Source of the DNA: RHLJ01 sp040222455
GTDB lineage: Bacteria > Bacteroidota > Rhodothermia > Balneolales > Balneolaceae
Length of the DNA: 64,000 nucleotides
NCBI GenBank assembly: GCA_040222455.1
Contig: JAVKDD010000027.1
Location: forward strand, 598,482-662,481
Direction: 5' to 3'
Position 1 is the stretch's first letter. Every line of letters starts with the position of its first letter. A program made the position numbers and the translations under genes. Positions 1 through 8,519 of the stretch are shown in pieces. The notes under the pieces were generated by a model. It saw only the letters and a program-made list of their open reading frames with translations. It did no database searches and was not told the origin of the DNA.

Positions 1-264
1 ACGATTATTTCAAGTCATTCTATTTCTGCTCCAGAATTCGAAGCTTATAATGCAAACTACATTGGCGGTGACATCAATGGTGGTGCTCAAACTTTTAAGC
101 AATTAATTGGTCGCCCAGTTTTTCAATGGGACCCCTACAAACTTCCAGTAAAAGGCATGTATATTTGCTCTTCTTCTACTCCGCCTGGTGGTGGTGTTCA
201 TGGGATGTGTGGGTATCATGCAGCTAAATCAGCGTTGAAAAATGAATTTGGGATTCAGGTTTAG
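1..264 (+). CDS. C-terminal end of FAD-dependent phytoene-dehydrogenase-like oxidoreductase (partial)
   Basis: This gene enters from the left edge; only the last 87 residues are visible and they end in TAG. The fragment carries a glycine-rich stretch PPGGGVHGMCGYHAA near the end. That resembles the C-terminal FAD-contacting segment of COG1233 (phytoene desaturase/RetSat-like) flavoproteins, where PGGG(V/I)xG is followed by a helix starting with small residues. Substrate cannot be told from this part. It could belong to carotenoid metabolism, but it is 15 kb from the CrtC-like gene in this window. The family call is by eye from a short fragment. Confidence 0.6.
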   Translation, partial: TIISSHSISAPEFEAYNANYIGGDINGGAQTFKQLIGRPVFQWDPYKLPVKGMYICSSSTPPGGGVHGMCGYHAAKSALKNEFGIQV

Positions 265-335
265 ATTCAATTATCTCATACTTGATTGATGAGATCCCAA
301 CTTCCTTAAATTCCATTTAGCTCTTCTTAAATTGA

Positions 336-656
336 CTAAAAGTGTTTACTTAACTCTCTTAATGTCTCCCATCGATACATTCCAGAGTTATGCCCATCAA
401 TCCAAGTGATCTGTATTGCATGATTTCCAACTGCTTTAATGTCGGTTATATTCATTAATGGAGGATTTTTAATATGAAACGCTTCTGGTTCAAAAATATT
501 CATTGAAGCATGTCCACCTCGACAAGATACGCAAGGACAGTTTTTTCGTAAACCAAATAAAGGAAATTTTGAAACATATCCATCTTCCCAGGAAATCTCT
601 AGAACTTGCTCATCGTTACTAACTTCAATACTAATTGGTGTGGTCGATGGATTCAT
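336..656 (-). CDS. DUF971 / gamma-butyrobetaine hydroxylase-like N-terminal domain protein
   Basis: A 106-residue protein made of a single DUF971 (GBBH-like_N) domain. Diagnostic features are LEISWEDGYVSKFPLFGLR near residues 19-37, the CPCVSCRGG cysteine cluster around residues 40-48 and a second ITWIDGHNSGMYRWETLREL stretch near the end. In the family the N-terminal cysteines with a histidine form a zinc-binding fold, and free-standing copies are often linked to Fe-S cluster biology. No catalytic role is known for them. It is convergent with the truncated oxidoreductase upstream. Family assignment is firm, function open. Confidence 0.85.
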   Translation of the reverse strand: MNPSTTPISIEVSNDEQVLEISWEDGYVSKFPLFGLRKNCPCVSCRGGHASMNIFEPEAFHIKNPPLMNITDIKAVGNHAIQITWIDGHNSGMYRWETLRELSKHF

Positions 657-736
657 TATATATCAAAATGGACTAATGTTCTTCACATGTGTAAGGTTTG
701 ATTCTACCTTAAGCGTAATTCTTTTTATCTTCAAAG

Positions 737-757
737 ATTCTGGGTCAAGCCCAGAAT
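737..757. repeat. REP-like palindrome
   Basis: An intergenic inverted repeat, ATTCTGGG then a short TCAAG centre then CCCAGAAT. It lies in the 131-bp gap between the divergent DUF971 gene and the membrane protein gene. It resembles the palindrome at 57140-57160 (ATTCCGG arms), so it looks like one member of a dispersed family of short hairpin repeats. No poly-T tract follows. Confidence 0.6.
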
Positions 758-787
758 AACAACTAAACTGATTCAATAAACTAAGAA

Positions 788-1468
788 ATGATCTGGATAC
801 TTATTTCTTCTATTCTTACTTCTTCCCTAAGCTTTTGGTTTGGTTACAAACGTTTATTCTTTTTGTATCAAATAACATTAAGAAAATTTCTTCTCTTTTT
901 AGTTATTTCTTTACTGGTTTATTCTTTACTACTTTTTCTTTTTAAAATTGAAATACTTTCTGAAGCGGTAGCTGGAGCCATAATTACTAATGTATATGCT
1001 TCCATTTTCGGTTTTTTCAGTGGCTCTTCTGTCGATCAATATTCAACGCGGGCTAAGTCGGGTACCGTTTTATATTGCAATCGGACTTTCATTTCTGAGT
1101 ATGTTCCCGTCATTATTGCATTAAGTATGATCTTAATTGGCGTTTATCGTTCTGCAATATTCTCCGACTTGGTTGTAACGCCCATTCGTGTAAGCTCTGG
1201 ACTTTCACTTCTTGCAATTGGACTTTGGGGAATAACGCTTCGTCCAGTGCCCGAATTCAGAATAAAAGGAATCGTAGTACTTGATTCACTTGTTAAATGG
1301 GATAAAATGTTGAGCTATCAATGGTATACCGAAGAAGTTCTTGAAATTGAATACACACAAGATGATTCTATCCGAAGTTTTAAAACACTCATCCCTCCTG
1401 AAGACCAATTAAAAGTAGAGCGTTTATTATCTAAAAAAATGAGAGAAAAAATTGAGGAAGAGAATTAA
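788..1468 (+). CDS. integral membrane protein of unknown function
   Basis: A 226-residue protein with about five hydrophobic segments in the first 160 residues: two at roughly 1-22 and 32-52, one near 60-77, then two at about 105-125 and 130-150. A soluble C-terminal tail of about 70 residues follows, containing VKWDKMLSYQWYTEEVLEI. That tail recalls the small DUF5673-type domain (a W..I..Y.W pattern) found at the end of bacterial membrane proteins; this is a weak resemblance. The gene stands alone before yajQ with an AT-rich spacer containing repeated TTAATTG words. Function is not recognised. Confidence 0.6.
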   Translation: MIWILISSILTSSLSFWFGYKRLFFLYQITLRKFLLFLVISLLVYSLLLFLFKIEILSEAVAGAIITNVYASIFGFFSGSSVDQYSTRAKSGTVLYCNRTFISEYVPVIIALSMILIGVYRSAIFSDLVVTPIRVSSGLSLLAIGLWGITLRPVPEFRIKGIVVLDSLVKWDKMLSYQWYTEEVLEIEYTQDDSIRSFKTLIPPEDQLKVERLLSKKMREKIEEEN

Positions 1469-1543
1469 GAATTAAAAATGATTCAATTAAGAATTCTTAC
1501 CTTCACATTCTTAATTGATAATTCTTAATTGAAAATTGAAAAA

Positions 1544-2032
1544 ATGGCTTCATTTGATATTGTAAACGAAATAGATGCACAGGAAGTAGATAATGCAATC
1601 AATAATACGTTAAAAGAAATCAGCACCCGATATGACTTTCGTGGACTTACAACTGAAGTAACTTACCACAAAAAAGAGAATAGAATCCATCTAGTTGCAG
1701 CAGAAAGCATGAAAATGCAAGCAGTAAAAGAAATGGTGATTAAGAATTTTATTAAACGTGGGATAAGCTCAAAAGTGTTAGATTTTGGCGAAGAGGAAGG
1801 AACTTCTCAAGGACATTTAAAAATGGATGTTGTACTAAAAGAAGGAATCGATAAAGAAACTGCTAAGAAAATTGTAAAAGAGATAAAGGACTTAAAAATG
1901 AAAGTCCAACCACAAATTCAAGATGATCAGGTACGGGTTACAGGTAAAAAAATTGATGATCTACAATCGGTGATTGCTCATTTAAAAGCTAAAGATATGG
2001 GCGTTCCTCTTCAGTTTACGAATATGAAATAA
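1544..2032 (+). CDS. yajQ: YajQ family nucleotide (cyclic-di-GMP) binding protein
   Basis: A 162-residue YajQ/DUF520 protein. The start MASFDIVNEIDAQEVDNAIN and the following TRYDFRG motif match the family, as does the C-terminal KVTGKKIDDLQSVI-type segment. The family has two RNP-like folds; a Xanthomonas member binds cyclic di-GMP and acts with transcription factors, and the E. coli protein binds nucleotides. An in-frame TTG five codons upstream (1529) is possible, but the ATG at 1544 matches the conserved N-terminus and is preferred. The gene converges on the CoA-binding protein across a 71-bp AT-rich gap of near-palindromic GAATTC/TTAATT words. Confidence 0.9.
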   Translation: MASFDIVNEIDAQEVDNAINNTLKEISTRYDFRGLTTEVTYHKKENRIHLVAAESMKMQAVKEMVIKNFIKRGISSKVLDFGEEEGTSQGHLKMDVVLKEGIDKETAKKIVKEIKDLKMKVQPQIQDDQVRVTGKKIDDLQSVIAHLKAKDMGVPLQFTNMK

Positions 2033-2103
2033 CAAAATTCAAAATTATAAATTAAGAATTGTGTTCTCTATGAATTCAATTTTTATTCTTGAATTTTGAA
2101 TTC

Positions 2104-2529
2104 TTAATTCATCCTGTCTAGCTCCACCATAATACACAGGTTTCGGATATATGGAAGATCAGCATTTTTAGCTTTTAATTCGGCTTGAGGAGACGAAACA
2201 TCTAATTGAGTCCAAATCACTGGTTTTTGACCAGTCTTTTTATTCCATTCAATTACTTCGTCTACAACACCTTCAGTATGTATTGATTTCCTAAATATAT
2301 TCACAATATCAACTAGAACATTCTTAGGAATAGAATTTAAATCCGGGTAGCATTTCTCACCAAGAATCACTTCTTCATTTGGGTTTACAGGAATTACCTC
2401 ATATCCTCTTTGCATAAGAAATTTAGCTGCATAATTACTTGTTCGATATGGATCTGGAGAACATCCAATTAGAACAATTCTTTTGGTTTTTCCTAGAACT
2501 TCCTGAGGATTTTGATGCACAATTTTCAT
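2104..2529 (-). CDS. CoA-binding domain protein (YccU family)
   Basis: A 141-residue single-domain Rossmann protein of the CoA_binding_2 family. It shows VLIGCSPDPYRTSNYAAKFL near residues 19-38, then GYEVIPVNPNEEVILGEKCY. The C-terminal half has KPVIWTQLDVSSPQAELKAK, close to the family's W.Q.G.....A...A pattern, and ends with ..CIMVEL. These are the usual landmarks of YccU-type proteins, related to the CoA-binding domain of succinyl-CoA synthetase alpha. The physiological ligand is uncertain. It is divergent from the FKBP gene. Confidence 0.85.
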   Translation of the reverse strand: MKIVHQNPQEVLGKTKRIVLIGCSPDPYRTSNYAAKFLMQRGYEVIPVNPNEEVILGEKCYPDLNSIPKNVLVDIVNIFRKSIHTEGVVDEVIEWNKKTGQKPVIWTQLDVSSPQAELKAKNADLPYIRNLCIMVELDRMN

Positions 2530-2616
2530 AATTGGTATAAACTAATAACTAAGTGTTAAGTTCCTTATCTTTAAAGCTACTAACAATTTAAAATTACAAA
2601 AAAAGAAAGGATCGAT

Positions 2617-3045
2617 TTGTCAATTATTAAAGACGGAGACACCGTAAAAGTACATTACACAGGAACACTAGAATCAGGCGAAGTATTTGACTCTTCTGAA
2701 GGTAGAGACCCACTTCAATTTACTATGGGTGCCGGACAATTAATTCCGGGTTTCGAAAAAGCCGTAATGGGACTTACAGTTGGAGATTCAACCGAAGCCA
2801 ATATCCCGAGTGCAGAAGCGTATGGTGAGCATAATCCACAGATGGAAGTTAAAGTGCAGAAATCGCAGCTCCCACCAGATATGGAACCAGAAATTGGGAT
2901 GCAATTGCAGTTGAACCAAGAAAACGGACAACCTGTGCCCTGCCAAATTACCAATATTGATGGCGATGAGCTTACTATCGATGCAAATCACCCCTTGGCT
3001 GGTAAAGATCTTACGTTCAATATCGAGATTGTTGAAATTGTATAA
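2617..3045 (+). CDS. FKBP-type peptidyl-prolyl cis-trans isomerase (SlyD-like)
   Basis: A 142-residue FKBP. The core VKVHYTGTLESGEVFDSS (residues 9-26) and GAGQLIPGFEKAVMGL (38-53) are the standard FKBP strands. The NIPSAEAYGEHNP segment with the following roughly 60-residue insert matches the SlyD insert-in-flap layout used in proline isomerisation and chaperoning. The His/Cys-rich metal-binding tail of E. coli SlyD is absent, so this is the short form. It starts with TTG at 2617 behind an AAAGAAAGGA ribosome-binding sequence. A strong intrinsic terminator follows at 3067. Confidence 0.88.
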   Translation: MSIIKDGDTVKVHYTGTLESGEVFDSSEGRDPLQFTMGAGQLIPGFEKAVMGLTVGDSTEANIPSAEAYGEHNPQMEVKVQKSQLPPDMEPEIGMQLQLNQENGQPVPCQITNIDGDELTIDANHPLAGKDLTFNIEIVEIV

Positions 3046-3066
3046 AAAAGCTAACATCACTTAGCT

Positions 3067-3107
3067 AATAGCTACAAGTTGTATGTTCAGCTTGTAGCTA
3101 TTTTTTT
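3067..3107 (+). terminator. Rho-independent terminator after the FKBP gene
   Basis: A perfect 12-bp stem (AATAGCTACAAG paired with CTTGTAGCTATT) encloses a 12-base loop and runs directly into a T tract ending at 3107. It starts 21 bp after the FKBP stop codon. The hairpin occupies the place where a longer reading of the next gene (TTG at 3079) would begin, which argues for a later start of that gene. Confidence 0.85.
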
Positions 3108-3135
3108 AACCTATTTAATTTTATTTCACAAAACT

Positions 3136-4284
3136 TTGGCTGACTTCTCCGAAAAATCAACGATTTCTATTACCTGTCCTAAAGGAATCACCCCCTACCT
3201 GAAACAAGAACTAGAAGACTTAGGATTTCCGATTAATCATGTTCGGTTGGCAGGTGTTGAAACCGAAGGTTCTTTAGATGATTGCATGAAATTGAATTTA
3301 GTTCTCAGGACAGCACATCGGGTTCATTTTCAATTAAAAACTTTTAAAGCACTAAATGCAGAAGAGCTAACTGAAGCATTAGAAGATATCCCTTGGGAAA
3401 ACTACATTGATAAATATGGATACGTTAGTATTACTTCATTTATCAAAAACCCTACGATTACGAATAATCAATTTGCCAACCTTACAGTAAAAGATGCTAT
3501 TGTAGATAGAATCAGGGCCACCCGTGGAGCCCGTCCAGATTCTGGCGCTGATTTGACCAAAACGGTGGTTTTTCTTTTTTGGAAGGATGATGAAGCTTCT
3601 ATTTATTTAGACACATCCGGCGAATCGATATCCCGTAGAAATTATAAAGTAGACAATCATACGGCTTCTATGCAGGAAACACTTGCAGCAGCGGTAGTAT
3701 TAGCAAGTAAATGGAAACCCGGGCAGCATTTAATTAATCCCATGTGTGGAAGTGGTACAATTGCCATTGAAGCCGCCTTAATGGCGCTAAATCGCCCTGC
3801 AGGTCAGCTTCGGCCAAATTATGGTATAAAGCATATCCTTGGCTTTGATGAGGCAAAGTGGACCGAATTAAGAAATGAACTAAAGCAAGACTCACTTAAA
3901 GATTTTCCAAATCACAGTCGAATTCTTGCAACCGATAACGATCCAAAAGCTATTGAAGCTGCAAAAAAGAATGCGCAAACGGCTGGAGTGGATCACTTAA
4001 TCGAATTTCAGGAATGTGAATTCTATGACACCGAAATCCCTTATGGGGATGGAGTGGTGATCTTCAATCCTCCTTACGGCGAACGACTCGGGCATGATGA
4101 AAACCTCGTTGGACTATACCGAGCTATTGGTGATTTCTTCAAAAAAGATTGTAGTAGAAAATGGGGCTATGTTTTCACCGGAAACTTTGCCCTCGCCAAA
4201 AAAGTAGGTTTACGAACCAACCAACGTATTGAGCTTTACAACTCTACGATTGAGTGTCGATTATTGGAATATGAGTTGTATTGA
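3136..4284 (+). CDS. THUMP-domain class I SAM-dependent RNA methyltransferase (RlmL/YcbY N-part family)
   Basis: About 382 residues. The N-terminus (to about residue 160) begins ITCPKGITPYLKQELEDLGF, typical of THUMP proteins of the RlmL group, which methylate a 23S rRNA guanine N2. The Rossmann methyltransferase follows: NPMCGSGTIAIEAAL around residue 200, the acidic ATDNDPKAI motif, and the catalytic FNPPYGERL around residue 309. The RlmK half of E. coli RlmKL is absent, as is usual outside gammaproteobacteria. The TTG at 3136 is preferred over TTG at 3079, because the latter lies in the terminator loop and would add a non-family hydrophobic leader. Confidence 0.85.
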   Translation: MADFSEKSTISITCPKGITPYLKQELEDLGFPINHVRLAGVETEGSLDDCMKLNLVLRTAHRVHFQLKTFKALNAEELTEALEDIPWENYIDKYGYVSITSFIKNPTITNNQFANLTVKDAIVDRIRATRGARPDSGADLTKTVVFLFWKDDEASIYLDTSGESISRRNYKVDNHTASMQETLAAAVVLASKWKPGQHLINPMCGSGTIAIEAALMALNRPAGQLRPNYGIKHILGFDEAKWTELRNELKQDSLKDFPNHSRILATDNDPKAIEAAKKNAQTAGVDHLIEFQECEFYDTEIPYGDGVVIFNPPYGERLGHDENLVGLYRAIGDFFKKDCSRKWGYVFTGNFALAKKVGLRTNQRIELYNSTIECRLLEYELY

Positions 4285-4315
4285 TTTATTCAGTTTTTCA
4301 ACGTAAATGTTGAAT

Positions 4316-5035
4316 ATGAATAAATATTTAATCGCCACATTGCTACTTACATCTGCTTGTAATAGACCTGTTGCAGACGGAGCTTTTGTTGGAAATTGGT
4401 ATGTTTTAAACTTTGAAGAAGGTCATGAACATTGGGAAATTGACTCAGAAAATAATCTTTATATATACAATAAAATTAATGACTCCAGCTATCATTATTT
4501 CATAAAGGAAGAATGGAAAAATTCTTTTTACGATGAAGTACCAGACTATCTATTCATCTCTGAAGAACTTCAAGACACCTTTGGGATTGCATGGATTGAA
4601 TCTTTTGATTATCCCCCCATTATTCCTGAAGACACAATACGTCAGTATCATAGTTTTGTAATGGTTCGTAGTGAAGAACTTGCTGTGAAGAATATGAGTA
4701 AGTCAGAAATTCATGAATATTTCATTAATTCAACATTTAAATATGAATATCATGGGACAGATTTTATCATTTATCTCTCAGATGAAAAATTAGATCATCT
4801 AAAATATAGGGCAAATATAAAAGCTAATGGATGCCTAGAACTATCTACAACAGAAGCTTATTGGAGTTTAGATACTCTATCTAATTCAATAGTATTTGAA
4901 CATTCTTTATTTTCATTATACAATCAGACACTATTAGTAAATGATATTAAAGATGATACTATAACTGTAGATATCGACGAATTTTATTGGTTTAGAAATA
5001 ATATACAGTTATATAAAAATTGTAAATCTAGATAG
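4316..5035 (+). CDS. putative lipoprotein of unknown function
   Basis: A protein of about 239 residues beginning with a short lipoprotein signal, MNKYLIATLLLTSACNR; the lipobox LTSAC predicts lipidation at Cys15 and export. An alternative ATG three codons upstream (4307) is equally usable. The mature part is rich in acidic and aromatic residues and has no motif I recognise. Two weakly similar halves may be present (VGNWYVLNFEEG early, CLELSTTEAYWSLDTLSNSI later), as in lipocalin-like or DUF-type lipoproteins. The assignment beyond 'lipoprotein' is open. Confidence 0.6.
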   Translation: MNKYLIATLLLTSACNRPVADGAFVGNWYVLNFEEGHEHWEIDSENNLYIYNKINDSSYHYFIKEEWKNSFYDEVPDYLFISEELQDTFGIAWIESFDYPPIIPEDTIRQYHSFVMVRSEELAVKNMSKSEIHEYFINSTFKYEYHGTDFIIYLSDEKLDHLKYRANIKANGCLELSTTEAYWSLDTLSNSIVFEHSLFSLYNQTLLVNDIKDDTITVDIDEFYWFRNNIQLYKNCKSR

Positions 5036-5151
5036 TAGTTTCTTTGTTCCAGAAATGACTAAGATACATGATGAAGGTAAAGATAGTTTTGATTGTGAAT
5101 TCTAAATCCTACTCCACAAAATCCAAATATCCAGTCCAGATTAACTCTTAA

Positions 5152-5793
5152 ATGATTACAGCATTATCCATTCTTTTTTTCACCCTAGTCATCCTTTCCA
5201 TCTATGTTAAAGAGACTGGACAGCTGAACTACTATTTCTATCTAAAGCCTTCAACTACCTCTCTTCTAATACTCATTTCTACTCTTATTTATTTGGAGAC
5301 TGAAAGCGATTACTCGTTAATAATTCTTGTTTCCCTATTCTTTTCATTACTCGGAGATATTTTCCTTCTAAAAGATGATAACTTTGTTAAAGGTATAAGT
5401 TCTTTTCTTGTCGCACATATTGGATTTACCACTGCTTTTACTAGCTTTTTTGGTATTGATATTTACTTACCGCCCCTTTTAATTCTATTAACAACTGGCT
5501 TAATCTATTTTTTGTACTTAAAGAAAGATCTCAAAAAGCTCACAATTCCTGTATTTCTGTATTTATTGGTAATAATTGTTATGAACTGGCAGGCAATTAA
5601 TCCTTATTTAATTAATCAAAGCCCGACTTTCCTCGGAATTGCGCTGGGATCCATCTTATTCACTTTTTCAGATGCAATCATTGCCTTTCAAAAGTTTAAA
5701 CGATCTTTCAAAGGAGCTGAATTCTTAATCCTTAGCACTTATTGGATGGCAATTTATCTCTTTACTATTGCCGGGTTGAATTCAAGCTTTTAA
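5152..5793 (+). CDS. YhhN/TMEM86-family membrane protein (lysoplasmalogenase-like)
   Basis: A 213-residue polytopic membrane protein with about eight hydrophobic segments. Family landmarks are the YFYLKPSTTSLLIL region near residue 30, the SLLGDIFLL motif near residue 65, the VAHIGF segment, and the C-terminal FTFSDAIIAFQKF motif with an S/TYW..YL ending. In YhhN/TMEM86 proteins the conserved K, D and SD residues sit in the membrane, and characterised members hydrolyse the vinyl-ether bond of lysoplasmalogens. Substrate in this organism is inferred only from family. It converges with the TPR gene across two hairpins. Confidence 0.8.
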   Translation: MITALSILFFTLVILSIYVKETGQLNYYFYLKPSTTSLLILISTLIYLETESDYSLIILVSLFFSLLGDIFLLKDDNFVKGISSFLVAHIGFTTAFTSFFGIDIYLPPLLILLTTGLIYFLYLKKDLKKLTIPVFLYLLVIIVMNWQAINPYLINQSPTFLGIALGSILFTFSDAIIAFQKFKRSFKGAEFLILSTYWMAIYLFTIAGLNSSF

Positions 5794-5853
5794 TTCTTCT
5801 CGGGAAGGGACAGAAGTGGCTCGTTAGTTCTTAGCCTTCACCGTCCTCCCTCT

Positions 5854-5896
5854 GATTATCCACAAGTGGATAATCTGTCTCCCTCCAGCGGGAGAC
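5854..5896. repeat. two adjacent hairpins between convergent genes
   Basis: The first is GATTATCCAC / GTGGATAATC with a 2-base centre (5854-5875). The second is GTCTCCC / GGGAGAC with a 6-base loop (5877-5896). They sit between the convergent YhhN and TPR genes, so they could end transcription on both strands or belong to the dispersed REP-like family. There is no clear T tract on either side. Confidence 0.5.
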
Positions 5897-5912
5897 ATTC
5901 TTCCAGCCATTT

Positions 5913-7511
5913 TTAAAACTTAGAGCCACGAATCCAAGTATCCGATCTTGCCCAGCTTTCTTTGAAATCGGCTTCTAATTCGGAATCCGATTTTCCTTGT
6001 CCTTCTAGTGCTTTTAGCAATCCAAAATAACTCCATCCATTGTTGGGGTGATCTTCCAATTCAGCGCGATATACTGCTTCTGCTTCAGAAAATCTATCAA
6101 CCGAAAGTAAAGCAGCACCAAGCCAATGTCGGGCCGTAAACGGAATGGGTTCTGGTTCATCATAGCTTAATGAATCTTCAATACTAACTGCACGTTCAAA
6201 GGATGAAATTGCAGCTAATGTATCACCCTTAGAAAGTTGAATCTCTCCTTTCAATATTCCACCAACTGTTCCTAATAACTTATCAGCTGAATGAAAACGA
6301 AATCTAGACTTGGAGGTATCAGCGGCTGCAAGTACTTTCTCTAAGTAATTCTCTGCCAATCGAATGTCTCCTTCCTTTAATCGAGCATAACCCATAGAGA
6401 AATCCCACATTCCGGCATGAATTCCATGAGTTGGGCGTTCAGTTACTTTAAGTACTTCATCAAAACGTCCAAAGCGAATGAGTGTTAAAACCTCGTACAT
6501 AATATTACCCGTTAGCTTGGTATAATCTCTTCCGGCTTGGGTGGCTACTCCACTTTGACCATCCATAGATGCGGCGAAAGCAAGCATATGTAAATTATGA
6601 CTCGGATAAATTGCAAAACCTTCACCTATTGCAGCTTTTTGATCAGAGTGCCAAGCCATAATATTTGCTCGAACGGCATCACCCCAGCGTCCAATTTCAT
6701 TCCAGGTATGGGAAGGCATGTGGTTAATATGACTCGCACCTGGAATTGAAGTCCCGATAAATTCGGAACAAGCTTCTGCTTTACCAGGATCGGCCGTTGA
6801 TTCAGTCGCATGGATATATAAATGGCATGCTCCCGGATGCTTAATGTCTTTTTCCAATACCCCTTCTAAAACGGAATGTAATTTTTGAACGTCAGGATCA
6901 TTTAAATCCCGGGTTCCTCAACGAGGTTCAAGTAAAAATAATGCTTCTCCATAAAATGTTCCTGCATCCAAATCATTAGGATACGTATCATAGACCTCTT
7001 TCATAGCCATCGCATAAGCAGTATCTCTTCTGGTTTGAGTTTCAGATTCATAGTTTTCGGCATATCGAACCGACATTGCCTCGATAAAATCTTTCTCTTT
7101 CTCATTTGCAAATCCATTTTCTGCTAATTCCATTGCCTTTTGTATAGCCTTATATGCTCGAGGTGCTTCTATTGCACTCATTCTCCCATTTAAATACGAA
7201 CCCCAAGACCAAGCTTCGCCCCAATAACAGATCGCACAATTTGGGTCATTTTTCCACGCTTCTCGAAAAGATCTTGCTCCATCCTCTTTGGTAAAAGCAT
7301 ACATCATTTGAAAACCCTGATTGAAATAAGCCTGAGCCATTTCGTTCTCTGAAGAAATGGATCGATCGAAATCACCCAAAGCTTTGCTGTATAAAGGAAA
7401 TTCATCAGAAAACTCTGGTGGATAAGTGACTTCTGAATCCTGAGCATTGATAGAAAATGAAATAAAAAGTGTTATTAATAGAAGAGAGAAAACTCGTAAA
7501 GTTATTATCAT
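5913..7511 (-). pseudogene. exported TPR-repeat protein interrupted by an in-frame TGA
   Basis: One continuous minus-strand frame of about 532 codons is interrupted by a single TGA at 6918-6920. The first part (197 codons) has a signal peptide (cleavage after SINAQ) and then helical repeats, with NPNCAICYWGEAWSWGSYL typical of this family of large TPR proteins. After the stop the same frame continues with GTRDLNDPDVQKLHSVLEG and then HPGACHLYIHATESTADPGK, PGASHINHMPSHTWNEIGRW and further TPR helices. The flanking residues read PR-stop-GTRD; a CGA-to-TGA change (Arg to stop) would restore PRRGTRD, the pattern I expect in homologues. A sequencing error or readthrough cannot be excluded. Confidence 0.8.
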
Positions 7512-7608
7512 CTAATGAAAATGAATAAATTTTAAGGAAACTAATTGAATACTTAAGAAGGAATAATAGAAGAATACATAATGAATTGTCAAACTATTAT
7601 CTTTCGTT

Positions 7609-8178
7609 ATGAATATGATTATGCTACTTATTAAAAACATGGTTTGCGATCGCTGCATAAAAGTAGTTCAAACTGAATTAGAAAATTTAGGCTATGAAAT
7701 AAATAGCATCGAATTAGGAAAAGTACAGCTGAATTCAATCAATGGAGTTAACATTCAGGAAATAAAAACTACCTTAGAAAAGGAAGGATTCGAACTTATT
7801 GATAATGAAAGCTCACGAATTATTGAGAAAATTAAAACACTAATTATTCAGGAAATCCGGAAACAGAATATAGAATCAGAAAAACTAAACTTATCTGATT
7901 ATTTGGAAAAAGAGCTTCATAAAAGCTACTCTTCACTTTCTTCTCTCTTTTCAAAAGTTGAGGGTCGAACTATTGAAAAATATGTAATTCAACAACGCAT
8001 TGAACGGGTTAAAGAACTTTTGGTATATGGTGAGAAAACCATTAGTGAAATAGCATGGGAATTAGGATATAGCAGTTCCCAGTATTTATCTAATCAGTTT
8101 AAATCTGAAACGGGACTCTCTCCCTCTCAATTCAGAAATATGATTGGGAAATCAAGAAAACCTTTGGATGAGGTTTAA
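7609..8178 (+). CDS. AraC-family regulator with N-terminal heavy-metal-associated (HMA-like) domain
   Basis: A 189-residue protein. Residues 1-70 look like an HMA/ferredoxin-fold metal-binding domain: KNMVCDRCIKVVQTELENLG with Cys13 and Cys16 as a CxxC pair, followed by two beta-strand-like segments. Residues about 85-182 are an AraC/XylS DNA-binding region with two helix-turn-helices, ending in the signature YSSSQYLSNQFKSETGLSPS and QFR. The next plus-strand gene is a copper-type P1B ATPase, so I infer a Cu(I)-responsive activator of the island at 8.5-14.2 kb. This architecture is seen in other Bacteroidota; its ligand is not established here. Confidence 0.82.
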   Translation: MNMIMLLIKNMVCDRCIKVVQTELENLGYEINSIELGKVQLNSINGVNIQEIKTTLEKEGFELIDNESSRIIEKIKTLIIQEIRKQNIESEKLNLSDYLEKELHKSYSSLSSLFSKVEGRTIEKYVIQQRIERVKELLVYGEKTISEIAWELGYSSSQYLSNQFKSETGLSPSQFRNMIGKSRKPLDEV

Positions 8179-8212
8179 GGTTTACAGAAAAGAGCGATAG
8201 AGTTATCTAAAA

Positions 8213-8288
8213 GTCGTCCTGAGCGAAAGCAAAGAATCTGCAAAGCTATTTATTTAAGCAGATTCTTAGGAAGGATCCTCAGAATGAC
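8213..8288. repeat. long imperfect inverted repeat (REP-like)
   Basis: The element opens with GTCGTCCTGAG and AAGAATCTGC and closes with GCAGATTCTT and CCTCAGAATGAC, so both outer and inner arms are inverted copies around an AT-rich centre. A half copy is present at 47119-47154. It fills part of the 341-bp gap between the regulator and the copper ATPase gene. Confidence 0.65.
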
Positions 8289-8467
8289 CCCAAAAGGTCT
8301 GATTGTCATCATTCCGAAAATTCTACACGTATTTTCAGAAATTATGTACGGTAACTTAAGATTGTAATTCACACATTTATTAAAAAATTAATAGAGGTAG
8401 TCCTACAAAGTAAAAAGCCAAAAAGGTGTTTCTTATACCCTGCACCTTATTGCTTACTTTCAATTAT

Positions 8468-8502
8468 GAAGTCCACTTTAATTGAAGTGGACTTCCTTTT
8501 TT
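8468..8502 (+). terminator. terminator-like hairpin just upstream of the copper ATPase gene
   Basis: An 11-bp perfect stem (GAAGTCCACTT / AAGTGGACTTC) with a TAATTG loop is followed by C and six T. It ends 17 bp before the ATG of the ATPase gene, leaving almost no room for a promoter between. It either ends transcription from the left or works as an attenuator in the ATPase leader. The 10-mer TTAATAGAGG occurs twice, at 8388-8397 and 8501-8510, on either side of the hairpin. The rest of the 341-bp gap is the inverted repeat at 8213 and AT-rich sequence. Confidence 0.65.
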
Positions 8503-8519
8503 AATAGAGGTTTAATAAG

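Noticed and set aside
1466..1543. TTAATTG-rich stretch as a tandem or CRISPR repeat
   Set aside because: The words are short, imperfect and unspaced, and occur in many AT-rich gaps in this window (for example near 2040, 43870 and 44700); no spacer structure is visible.
3079..3135. Upstream extension of the THUMP methyltransferase from TTG 3079
   Set aside because: That TTG is the loop of a perfect terminator hairpin and the extra residues are a hydrophobic leader not found in the family; the start at 3136 fits better.
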